From Myxococcales bacterium (GTDB lineage Bacteria > Myxococcota_A > Polyangia > Palsa-1104): 61,382 nt of DNA. This document shows positions 1 to 10,693 of the stretch, one piece after another. The stretch spans positions 1-61,382 of the forward strand of contig JAQBQH010000224.1 in NCBI GenBank assembly GCA_028287105.1, in the 5' to 3' direction. The notes beneath the pieces are model-generated. The model made no database searches and had not been told where the DNA came from. It saw nothing but the letters and a program-made list of their open reading frames with translations. The position numbers were made by a program, and so were the translations under genes. Positions within the stretch are counted from its first letter, which is position 1. Every line of letters begins with the position of its first letter.

Positions 1-1657
1 CCACCGCGCCGTCGTGCAGCGCGCCCATCGCGCGCACCAGGCGAAGCTTGAGCTCGAAGCTCCGCGCCGCTCCAAACGCCCGCGCCACCGCCGCCGCGCC
101 CTCGGGCCGCACGCGCGCGCCGCCGAGCGAGATCGCGCGCGCCAGATCGCCTACCTGCGCGTCGCCGTCGGGGCCACCTTGCGCCAGCGCGATCTCGACC
201 CGCTCGGGCGTGCGCGCGTACACCGCGGCCAGCGCCTTCATCGTCGCCACCCGCACCGCGGCCTCGCCGCGACCCGCTCCCTGCAGGAGCGCATCGGCCG
301 CCGTCGCATCGTCGCCGCGCAGTCCCAGCACCGTCGCTGCGTCGGCCCGCGCCTCCGGTGTCTGCGATCCGTCGCCGAAGATGCGCACCGCCTCGCGCAC
401 GCCGGCCGGCCCGAGCTTCGCCAGCACGCGGACGAGCAGGGCGCGGTCCTCCGCCTCCGCCGTCTCCATCGCCTTGCCGAGCGCCGGCGCCGACCCCTCG
501 GAGCCGATCTCGGCCAGCACCTGCAGGAGCCGCCGCCGTCCCTGACCGTGGGTCGCCGGCAACATCGCCTCGATCGCGCGCGCCGCCGCCACGCCGCGCC
601 CGACCAGCAGATGCGCCGCCGCGTCGGTGTCGGGTCCCAGCTCCGCGACCGTCTTGACCAGCCGCTCGAGGCCGCCCGCACCATCGGCGTCGGTGTAGAT
701 GGCGACCTCGGCGAGCGTGTTGCCGCGCGCGCCCGGCTCGGCCACGACGACCGACAGGCACTGCGTCGCCGCGCCCTCCGGCAGCGTCACCCAGCGCGCA
801 CCCGGTCCGACGGCGACGGTGAAATGCTGATCCGACGATGGCCCCAGCACCAGCACCACCGACCTGGGCGCATCGGCGCCACCGACGATCTGCACGTTCG
901 TGATTCGCGTCGGCGATTGCGCCGTCTTGACCTTCGCCGTCGCCCACGCACCGCGCGCCGCGGCACCGGCGCCGGCGTGCCACACCGTCGACGCGACGCC
1001 ATCCTCCAGCTCGCGCGGCGCGGCCAGCTGATCGGCCGCGCGCGTACCCGATGCATCGACCGACGAGGCCACGAAGTGGAACAGCCCGAGCGGCGGCCCG
1101 CTCACGCCCGCCGGCGTGGAGGTCGACGCCCGCAGCGGCCGACCCGGCGGCGGCTCGACGGTGACGCCGCGAAAACGGCCGCTCGCGAAATCCCAGCGCT
1201 CGGGGAACAGCATGTCGTCGCCGTCGCAGCGGGTGAACCCCGGCGTCGTCTGCCAGCGCACCACGCCGCCGTCGTCGACCCGCAGCCGGTCGATGCGATC
1301 GCCGTCACCGCGCGGCCCCGTGCGTCCGACGAAGATGGGCTTGCCGCCGGCGACCACCACCTCGGTCGCCTGGCCGCGCCCGAGCTGCGCCCGCGCGTGC
1401 ACCACCACCACCCGCTCTTCGACGGCGACGAAGCGCAGCTCGGCGCGCTCGATCCGGCGCGCGTCGGGCAGCGCGACCTTGTACAGCTCGTGCCCGTCGC
1501 TCGCCTCGACGACGAGGCTGCCGTCGCGCTCGAGGCGCGCGCGCTCCACCTTGCCGTCGCCGTCGAGATCTCCACGCGCTTCGGCCCACGGCGGCGGTGG
1601 CGGAGCCTGCGCGGCCACGAGCAGCGGCAGCGCAGCCACGAGGTAGCGTCGCAGCAT
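1..1657 (-). CDS. Secreted HEAT-repeat protein, C-terminus cut by window edge
   Basis: The minus-strand frame is open from an ATG at 1657 to the window edge, giving 552 codons with no stop. The protein starts with a signal-peptide-like segment (MLRRYLVAALPLLVAAQA). A stretch resembling FG-GAP/VCBS calcium-loop text (ARGDLDGDGKVERARLE) follows near residue 25. The middle part is beta-rich with no family I recognise. The last ~200 residues are alanine/leucine-rich helical repeats typical of HEAT or PBS-lyase-type scaffolds (for example LLQVLAEIGSEGSAPALGKAM). An extracytoplasmic scaffold or binding role is inference. It is transcribed divergently from queA, and an extended -10 element lies six bases before the ATG, so the message may be leaderless. 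Confident that it is a gene, not of its function. Confidence 0.8.
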   Translation of the reverse strand, partial: MLRRYLVAALPLLVAAQAPPPPPWAEARGDLDGDGKVERARLERDGSLVVEASDGHELYKVALPDARRIERAELRFVAVEERVVVVHARAQLGRGQATEVVVAGGKPIFVGRTGPRGDGDRIDRLRVDDGGVVRWQTTPGFTRCDGDDMLFPERWDFASGRFRGVTVEPPPGRPLRASTSTPAGVSGPPLGLFHFVASSVDASGTRAADQLAAPRELEDGVASTVWHAGAGAAARGAWATAKVKTAQSPTRITNVQIVGGADAPRSVVLVLGPSSDQHFTVAVGPGARWVTLPEGAATQCLSVVVAEPGARGNTLAEVAIYTDADGAGGLERLVKTVAELGPDTDAAAHLLVGRGVAAARAIEAMLPATHGQGRRRLLQVLAEIGSEGSAPALGKAMETAEAEDRALLVRVLAKLGPAGVREAVRIFGDGSQTPEARADAATVLGLRGDDATAADALLQGAGRGEAAVRVATMKALAAVYARTPERVEIALAQGGPDGDAQVGDLARAISLGGARVRPEGAAAVARAFGAARSFELKLRLVRAMGALHDGAV

Positions 1658-1663
1658 CGCCGT

Positions 1664-1669
1664 GTTATA
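1664..1669 (-). promoter_or_regulatory. Extended -10 element TGC-TATAAC directly before the HEAT-repeat gene
   Basis: Reading the minus strand, TGC-TATAAC ends six bases before the ATG at 1657. This places the expected transcription start on or beside the start codon. No convincing -35 is visible (TTGGGG with a 15-base spacer at best), as is usual for extended -10 promoters. The same bases read TTATAG on the plus strand and could also serve queA. Confidence 0.45.
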
Positions 1670-1694
1670 GCACTGCACCTCGACCCCCAAGACG

Positions 1695-3848
<2,154 letters not shown>

Positions 3849-3856
3849 CCCACCCC

Positions 3857-4333
3857 ATGGTCCAGACTCTTCTCATGCAAGCGTCGCCGCCGCCCTCGGC
3901 CGCTCCACCCTCGGCCGCGCCGCCGGCAGCGCCACCGCCGTCGGCCGCTCCGCCGTCGGCAGGCCCGCCCGCGGGCAACGGCGCGACGCAAGCTCCGGGC
4001 AGCCCGGCTCCGGGTGGTCCGCTCGGCGCGCTCTGCGGCGGTGGAGCTGGATCGATGCCGATGTTCATGATCATGATGATCGCGGTGTTCTACTTCATCT
4101 TGATCCGCCCGCAGCAGAAGAAGCAGAAAGAGCAGGATTCGTGGCTCAAGTCGCTCAAGAAGGGCGATGACGTGGTCACCTCCGGCGGGGTCATCGGCCG
4201 CATCAGCGGATTGACCGACAACACCGTCACGCTCGAAGTTCAGGAGAAGGTGCGCATCAAGGTGCTGCGCTCGTCTGTCTCCGGCAAGGCGCCCGGCGCC
4301 GCTGCCACCACGACCGAACCCGAAAAGAAGTAA
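3857..4333 (+). CDS. yajC: Preprotein translocase accessory subunit YajC with Pro/Ala-rich N-terminus
   Basis: YajC is a small single-span partner of SecDF in the inner membrane. The conserved core is clear: a membrane span at about residues 66-84 ending in FILIRPQQKKQKEQ, then the cytoplasmic GDDVVTSGGVIGRISGL block. The protein has 158 residues against about 110 in E. coli. The extra length is a ~60-residue proline/alanine/serine-rich segment ahead of the membrane span (repeats of PPSAA type). No Shine-Dalgarno sequence precedes the ATG, which lies where a transcript from the upstream promoter would begin. It is first in a yajC-secD-secF operon. Confidence 0.93.
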   Translation: MVQTLLMQASPPPSAAPPSAAPPAAPPPSAAPPSAGPPAGNGATQAPGSPAPGGPLGALCGGGAGSMPMFMIMMIAVFYFILIRPQQKKQKEQDSWLKSLKKGDDVVTSGGVIGRISGLTDNTVTLEVQEKVRIKVLRSSVSGKAPGAAATTTEPEKK

Positions 4334-4342
4334 CGAGGTTTC

Positions 4343-6154
4343 ATGGACCGTTCCTGGGTCTATCGCGTCCTTTCGTACACGCTTCTCACCGTCGTCGCGG
4401 TGGTCTTCCTCACGCCCACCATCGCAAGCTGGCTCGGTAAAGACGAGCAGCTGCCGGGATGGGTGAAGAAGCACATCCACAACAAGATCCTCCTCGGCCT
4501 CGACCTTCAGGGCGGGCTGCACCTCGTCTACGAAGTGCAGGTCGACAAGGCGGTCAGCGACAAGGCGGACCGCCTCTCCGGCGACCTCGAGGAGCGTCTC
4601 CGCCGCGACAAGCACGTCAAGGACGTGAAGGTCGACCGCGCCGGACGTGACGAGATCATCTTCACGTTCAAGGATCCCAACGAGGCCAAGAAGCTCGATC
4701 GCGAGTTCTTGAAGGACTATCGCAAGAACCTGTACGAGGAGTCGCGCGACCTCGCCAAGGGCGAGGTCAAGCTGCGCATCGACCAGGACTACGTCGACGA
4801 GCTGCGCGACTACGCCGTCCGTCAGGGCGTCGAGACCATCCGCAACCGCGTCGACAAGCTGGCGGTCTCGGAGCCGACCATCATCCGCAAGGGCAACGAC
4901 ATCGTCGTCGAGCTGCCGGGCCTGAAGCCCGACGACTTCGAGCGCGTCAAGCGGCAGATTGGCCGCACCGCGCAGCTCGAGTTCAAGATGGCCGACGACG
5001 GCTCCGAGTACATGAAGAAGCTCGCCGGCATCGCCACCGCCAAGAAGGCGGAGTTCCCCGGCATCGAGGTCGCGCACGACGGCTGGAGCGAGAAGGACTC
5101 GGGCACGCCGCACTCCGACGTCTATCTGCGCGACAAGAACAAGGCCGAGATCGAGCGCTTCCTCTCGTCGCTGCCGAAGGACGATCAGGTCCCGAACGAT
5201 CACGAGATCGCCTACGAGCAGAAAGAGCTCAAGGACGAGGACGGCGCGGCTACCGGCGCCGAGAAGACCTGGCGCACCTACTATCTGCATCGTCGCGCCG
5301 AGCTCACCGGCCAGTACATCACCGACGCCGACCAGACCTGGGATCAGCAGACCGGTCGCCCCGAGGTCAGCCTGCAGTTCGACCACGAAGGCGCCAACCT
5401 CTTCGAGAAGGCGACCGCCAACAGCATCGGCCGCAAGATGGCCATCATCCTCGACGAGAAGGTGAACTCGGCGCCGGTGATCGAAGGCCGCATCGGCGGC
5501 GGGCGCGCCCGCATCACCATGGGCGGCTACCAGGACACCTTCCAGCTGCAGAACGAAGCCAAGGACCTGGTGGCGGTGCTCAAGACCGGCGCGCTGCCGG
5601 CGCCGCTCAAGAAGACGTTCGAGACGCAGGTCGGTCCGACGCTGGGCAAGGACGCGGTCGACAAGGCCAAGTTCTCGATGCTCGTCGGCTCGCTCGTCGT
5701 CATCTTCTTCATGCTGATCTACTACCGGGTGTCCGGGCTCATCGCGAACATCGCCATGATCCTCAACATCGTCTACCAGCTCGCGGTCCTGGCGGCGCTC
5801 GGTGCCACGTTGACCTTGCCCGGCATCGCCGGTGTCGTGCTCACGGTCGGTATGGCCGTGGACGCCAACATCATCATCTACGAGCGCATCCGTGAAGAGC
5901 TCCGCGCCGGCAAGTCCGCGCGCGGCGCCGTCGAGGCCGGCTTCGGCCGAGCCTTCTGGACCGTCTTCGACGCGCACGTCACCAACCTCGTGGCCGGCAT
6001 CGTTCTGTACTCCTACGGGACGGGCCCCATTCGCGGGTTCGCGGTCACGCTCATCATCGGCATCATCGCCAACCTCTTCACGTCGGTCTGGCTGTCGCGC
6101 TCGATGTTCGACTACCTCGTCAACCGTCGCCAGGCGGCGACTTTGTCGATCTGA
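4343..6154 (+). CDS. secD: Protein translocase subunit SecD
   Basis: SecD works with SecF and YajC to drive late steps of Sec-dependent export using the proton motive force. The 603-residue protein has one N-terminal span (about residues 9-28), then a long periplasmic P1 region that begins with the LGLDLQGGLHLVYEV signature. Five spans lie in the C-terminal part (from about residue 446), including the conserved GMAVDANIIIYERIREELRAG segment. The start lies nine bases after the yajC stop with GAGG upstream. SecF follows after eight bases. Confidence 0.97.
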   Translation: MDRSWVYRVLSYTLLTVVAVVFLTPTIASWLGKDEQLPGWVKKHIHNKILLGLDLQGGLHLVYEVQVDKAVSDKADRLSGDLEERLRRDKHVKDVKVDRAGRDEIIFTFKDPNEAKKLDREFLKDYRKNLYEESRDLAKGEVKLRIDQDYVDELRDYAVRQGVETIRNRVDKLAVSEPTIIRKGNDIVVELPGLKPDDFERVKRQIGRTAQLEFKMADDGSEYMKKLAGIATAKKAEFPGIEVAHDGWSEKDSGTPHSDVYLRDKNKAEIERFLSSLPKDDQVPNDHEIAYEQKELKDEDGAATGAEKTWRTYYLHRRAELTGQYITDADQTWDQQTGRPEVSLQFDHEGANLFEKATANSIGRKMAIILDEKVNSAPVIEGRIGGGRARITMGGYQDTFQLQNEAKDLVAVLKTGALPAPLKKTFETQVGPTLGKDAVDKAKFSMLVGSLVVIFFMLIYYRVSGLIANIAMILNIVYQLAVLAALGATLTLPGIAGVVLTVGMAVDANIIIYERIREELRAGKSARGAVEAGFGRAFWTVFDAHVTNLVAGIVLYSYGTGPIRGFAVTLIIGIIANLFTSVWLSRSMFDYLVNRRQAATLSI

Positions 6155-6162
6155 GGCCCGCC

Positions 6163-7404
<1,242 letters not shown>

Positions 7405-7410
7405 GTGGCG

Positions 7411-7812
7411 ATGACGGCTGTCGGCCGCCCGCTCTCAGCCATCAGCCTCAGCATCACCGTCGCCATCACCGTCGCGCTCTCGGTCGGCGGCTGCGCCAAC
7501 ACCGCCGGCTCTACCAAGGGCCAACGCACCTACGCCAAGTCGCACACGCTCTCGACCGACGAGAAGGGCCGCATGTATTCGCGCGAGGGCAAGCGCGGCG
7601 ACACGCTCGATCGCCTGCGCATGGTCTTCGACGACTGCGAGTTCGCTCGCCGTGCGCTCGACGGTGACTTGTCGGTCTGGATGGTCCACGTCCCCGTCGG
7701 CTCGCGCGCCATCCGCCTCGACACCGACAAGCTCGAAGAGGTTGGCCCCGGTGGCACGGCGCTCCTGACGCTCGATCACGACCGCCTCAAGACCGCCGTC
7801 GTCCTCGAATAG
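7411..7812 (+). CDS. Small lipoprotein of unknown function
   Basis: A 133-residue protein with a typical lipoprotein signal: a hydrophobic segment ending in LSVGGC, with the lipidated cysteine near residue 28. The mature part is polar and has no family I recognise. It contains RDGEKGR-like basic text and a short valine-rich strand region near the C-terminus. The ATG at 7411 is preceded by AGGTGG. A GTG at 7405, directly after the secF stop, is an alternative start. The tight spacing suggests cotranscription with secDF, but a link to secretion is only inferred from position. Confidence 0.75.
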   Translation: MTAVGRPLSAISLSITVAITVALSVGGCANTAGSTKGQRTYAKSHTLSTDEKGRMYSREGKRGDTLDRLRMVFDDCEFARRALDGDLSVWMVHVPVGSRAIRLDTDKLEEVGPGGTALLTLDHDRLKTAVVLE

Positions 7813-7857
7813 AAAAATTGCGAGATACAAGCTGCCATCCGATCCTGTCGCCGGGAT

Positions 7858-9591
7858 ATGCAGTCCGTCATGGGCGATGTCGCGTGGCCGATCGGGTGGA
7901 CGCTCAGCGCCGCTGACCCCGAGCGCGCGCGCGCGCTGGCCGTCGCGCTCTCGGTCTCACCGGTGACCGCGCAGCTGCTCCTCAACCGCGGCATCGTCGA
8001 TCCCGAGCGCGCGCGCCGCTACCTCGCCCCGCGCCTCTCCGAGCTGCGCCGCCCCGACGGCGAGCTGCCGATGGCCGGCTTCGCCGTCGCCGTCGAGCGA
8101 CTGACGCGCGCCGTCCGCACCGGCGAGACCGTCGGTGTCTTCGGCGACTACGACGTCGACGGCGTCACCAGCTGCGCGCTCCTGGCGGGCTTTCTCGGCG
8201 ACGCCGGCGGCCGCGTGGTCGCGCGCGTCGCCCGCCGCGACGCCGGCTACGGCTTCGGCACCGAAGACGCCGGCCGCTTCGCCGACGCCGGCTGCGCGGT
8301 CGTGGTCACCTGCGACTGCGGCACCTCCGATCACGAGGCGCTCGCCGCCGCCCGCGCGCGCGGCGTCGACGTCATCGTCGTCGACCACCACCAGGTCCCC
8401 GACCGCGACCCCGAGGCGCTGGCGCTCATCAACCCGCACCAGCCGTCCTGCCGCTTCCCCTTCAAGGGGCTCGCGTCCGTCGGCGTCGCCTTCTATCTGG
8501 CCGCGGCGCTGCGCACGCGGCTGCGCGACGGCGGCTGGCCACACCTGCCCGATCCGCGTGCGCTCGTCGATCTGGTCGCCGTCGGCACCGTCGCCGATCT
8601 GGCGCCGCTCACCGACGAGAACCGCATCCTCGTGCATCACGGCCTCACCAAGCTGCGCACCGATCCGCGCCCCGGCCTGGCGGCGCTGTGCCGCATCGCC
8701 GGCCTCGACGACGGCGTGCAGCGCGCCGCCGACATCGGCATGCGCCTGGCGCCGCGCCTCAACGCCCCCGGCCGCCTCGGCGACGCGCAGCCGGCCCTCG
8801 ATCTCCTGCTCGCCGACGCCTCGAACGCCGACGCGCGCGCCGCCATCTGCGAGACCGCCAACCTCGAGCGCCGCGCCATCCAGGAGCGCGTCCTCGTCGA
8901 AGCGCTGCAGCAGGCCGAGGCGCAGCCGGACGGCGTCATCGTGACGGCGGGCGAGGGCTGGCACGCCGGCGTCGTCGGCATCGTCGCCGCCAAGCTGGTC
9001 GATCGCTTCGGCCGTCCCGCCCTGTGCATCGCGCTCGACGGTGCCGGCGCCACCGCGATCGGCCGTGGCTCGGCCCGCACCGTCGGTGGCTTCCATCTGC
9101 ACCAGGCGCTGCGCGGCTCCGAGGATCTGCTCGTTCGCTACGGCGGCCACGCCGCCGCCGCCGGTCTCACCATCGAGGCGCGCCACGTCGGCGAGCTGCG
9201 CACCCGCCTGTCGGCCGCCGCGCGCGTCACGTTCGGCGACACGCCTCCGTCGGTGGCGCTGGGCGTCGATGCCGAGATCGCGCTCGACGCCGTCGACGAG
9301 CTGCTCGCCGAAGAGCTCGGCCGCATGGAGCCGTTCGGCATGGGCAACCCCGAGCCGGTGCTGGCCACGCGCGGCATGACGCTCGAGCGAGCCCGCGTCG
9401 TCGGCGAGCGCCACCTCCAGGTCACCCTGCGCGACGGCCTTCACGCCCGCGACGGCATCGGCTTCTGGTTCGCCGATCGCGACCCCGGCACCGGCTCGCG
9501 CGTGCGCGCCGCCTTCATCCCGGAGGTCGATACGTTCCGCGGCGTCCGGCGCGTGCGCGTCCGCTTGCGCGATCTCTCGCTCGACGCCTGA
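7858..9591 (+). CDS. recJ: Single-stranded-DNA-specific exonuclease RecJ
   Basis: RecJ degrades single-stranded DNA 5' to 3' in recombination and mismatch repair, using Mn/Mg held by the DHH motifs. The sequence shows GDYDVDGVTS near residue 97, a DCGTSD block, VVDHHQVP near residue 176, and the DHHA1 glycine motif RYGGHAAAAGL in the C-terminal half, followed by an OB-fold-like end. The length of 577 residues is normal. A second ATG at 7870 is possible. The stop codon TGA overlaps the ATG of the following membrane peptide by one base. Confidence 0.96.
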   Translation: MQSVMGDVAWPIGWTLSAADPERARALAVALSVSPVTAQLLLNRGIVDPERARRYLAPRLSELRRPDGELPMAGFAVAVERLTRAVRTGETVGVFGDYDVDGVTSCALLAGFLGDAGGRVVARVARRDAGYGFGTEDAGRFADAGCAVVVTCDCGTSDHEALAAARARGVDVIVVDHHQVPDRDPEALALINPHQPSCRFPFKGLASVGVAFYLAAALRTRLRDGGWPHLPDPRALVDLVAVGTVADLAPLTDENRILVHHGLTKLRTDPRPGLAALCRIAGLDDGVQRAADIGMRLAPRLNAPGRLGDAQPALDLLLADASNADARAAICETANLERRAIQERVLVEALQQAEAQPDGVIVTAGEGWHAGVVGIVAAKLVDRFGRPALCIALDGAGATAIGRGSARTVGGFHLHQALRGSEDLLVRYGGHAAAAGLTIEARHVGELRTRLSAAARVTFGDTPPSVALGVDAEIALDAVDELLAEELGRMEPFGMGNPEPVLATRGMTLERARVVGERHLQVTLRDGLHARDGIGFWFADRDPGTGSRVRAAFIPEVDTFRGVRRVRVRLRDLSLDA

Positions 9592-9755
9592 TGGCTCGTC
9601 CACCGGCGTTTCCGACGGCGCAGGTGGTGCGCATCCTCATCCTGGCCGTGCTGCTCGGCGCGGTCATCGTCATGAAGGCGCGCTGCGGCACCGCCGCGGA
9701 GCAGATGTTCAAGGCGTTCGACGTCCCACGCGGCGACGGCGGAGCGCACGACTGA
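9591..9755 (+). CDS. 54-residue single-span membrane peptide
   Basis: The ATG at 9591 uses the last base of the recJ stop (TGATG), and the frame closes at 9755. The product has one hydrophobic segment (VVRILILAVLLGAVIVM) after a short N-terminus. A soluble tail of ~25 residues contains one cysteine (KARCGTAAEQMF). Overlap with recJ implies translational coupling. Small single-span peptides encoded downstream of recJ are not a family I can name. The coding call rests on position and hydrophobic pattern. Confidence 0.6.
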   Translation: MARPPAFPTAQVVRILILAVLLGAVIVMKARCGTAAEQMFKAFDVPRGDGGAHD

Positions 9756-9756
9756 C

Positions 9757-9785
9757 TTGACAGCCGTTGACACAGCGCGTAAGTC
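9757..9785 (+). promoter_or_regulatory. Tandem TTGACA boxes before the phasin-like gene
   Basis: TTGACA occurs at 9757-9762 and again at 9767-9772, ten bases apart. From the first box, a 17-base spacer leads to TAAGTC (9780-9785), nine bases before the ATG at 9795. CTTGAC (9756-9761) and GTCAAG (9783-9788) are inverted copies and could be half-sites of an operator. The -10 is weak. Confidence 0.35.
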
Positions 9786-9794
9786 AAGCTCCCA

Positions 9795-10133
9795 ATGGCC
9801 GACGAAAAAGAATCCAAACGCACGCCCATCGCGGCGATGCGCGAAGTTTGGCTCACCCTGACCGGCGCCGTATCCGCCGCGGAGGCCGAGGTGCAGAAGC
9901 GATTCTACGAATCGCTCGGTCTCGCCCCCGACGCCAACCTGGCCGTCGAGATCATGACCCGCGTGAAGAAGAACCGCGAAGAGTTCGAACGCAAGATCGA
10001 CGAGGGCGTCAAAGCCGCCGTCGCCAAGGTGCGCGCGCCCATCGACAAGGAGATCGCCTCGCTCAAAGAGCGCGTCGAAAAGCTCCAGCAGAAAGTCGAC
10101 GCGCGGCGGCACGAGAAGAAAGAGAAAAAGTAA
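9795..10133 (+). CDS. Phasin-like coiled-coil protein
   Basis: A 112-residue, highly charged helical protein with a hydrophilic N-terminus. The pattern (REVWLTLTGAVSAAEAEVQK, then a long Lys/Glu coiled coil from about residue 58) resembles the phasin/PhaM-PhaF group that coats polyhydroxyalkanoate granules. No granule genes lie nearby, so the name is a resemblance, not a proof. It ends in a lysine tail (KKEKK) that could bind nucleic acid or membrane. The gene stands alone with its own candidate promoter and faces the PilZ gene convergently. Confidence 0.7.
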   Translation: MADEKESKRTPIAAMREVWLTLTGAVSAAEAEVQKRFYESLGLAPDANLAVEIMTRVKKNREEFERKIDEGVKAAVAKVRAPIDKEIASLKERVEKLQQKVDARRHEKKEKK

Positions 10134-10203
10134 TCGAAAGCGGACGTCGGCCGCGTCGACGTTCGGGACGCGCTACGAGGTGTGCACGATCGACACGCCG
10201 AGC

Positions 10204-10596
10204 CTAGCCGCGCAGGTCGAAGGTTCCGGATTTCGGAGAGCGGTGGCTGCCCGAGCGGCCGGCCAGGTAGTCTTCCAAGCGGCTGCGGTCGCTATCGCTC
10301 ATGCGAATGAACCGCACGCCGGCGCCCGGCCGCGCTACGCCGCCCGCGTCGACGCGATGCTGGTTGTGCACGACCTTGCCGACCGCCTCGATGTACCCGC
10401 CCGGCAGCTCGAAGTAGAAATGCACGTGCGCGCCCGCGTTTAGCGACGCGTGGGCGAGGAACATGCCGCTTTGGGACACGTCCGCCGCCAGCGTGGTGCC
10501 GATCCGCGCGATGTTCAGCTTCTCGCCTTCGACCTCCAGCACGTGGTAGCGGACGACCTGGCGGCTGGCAACTCGTTCCTCTTTGCGTTGGCTCAC
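10204..10596 (-). CDS. PilZ-domain protein (c-di-GMP binding)
   Basis: PilZ domains bind cyclic di-GMP through RxxxR and D/NxSxxG. Both are present: RKEER near the N-terminus and DVSQSG in the middle, followed by the beta-barrel strands and the usual C-terminal helix (GVRFIRMSDSDRSRLEDYL). I chose the GTG at 10596, which starts just before RxxxR. An ATG at 10740 in the same frame would add 48 low-complexity residues but would place the start inside the permease gene and across a repeat. About 130 residues; an effector such as motility or exopolysaccharide control is inferred from the family. Confidence 0.85.
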   Translation of the reverse strand: MSQRKEERVASRQVVRYHVLEVEGEKLNIARIGTTLAADVSQSGMFLAHASLNAGAHVHFYFELPGGYIEAVGKVVHNQHRVDAGGVARPGAGVRFIRMSDSDRSRLEDYLAGRSGSHRSPKSGTFDLRG

Positions 10597-10627
10597 GCGC
10601 GCGGTTGGAGCAGGGTCCGTGCCAGGG

Positions 10628-10655
10628 CTGTCTGCTGTCGCCTGGGGGCTGTCGG
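10628..10655. repeat. Four heptad repeats of the CTGTCGG type
   Basis: Four consecutive 7-base units begin CTGTCTG and end CTGTCGG, with period 7 (third unit degenerate, CTGGGGG). They lie directly before the permease promoter. The same heptad family occurs at the gmk-rsh junction (42114-42203). Confidence 0.6.
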
Positions 10656-10656
10656 C

Positions 10657-10685
10657 TTGTATTTGACGCGCCGCTCCGCTAGCTT
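10657..10685 (+). promoter_or_regulatory. Candidate promoter of the APC permease gene
   Basis: TTGTAT (10657-10662), a 17-base spacer and TAGCTT (10680-10685), eight bases before the ATG at 10694. Both boxes are mediocre, but their distance to the start codon matches the arrangement seen at several other genes in the window. Confidence 0.3.
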
Positions 10686-10693
10686 CACGCGCA

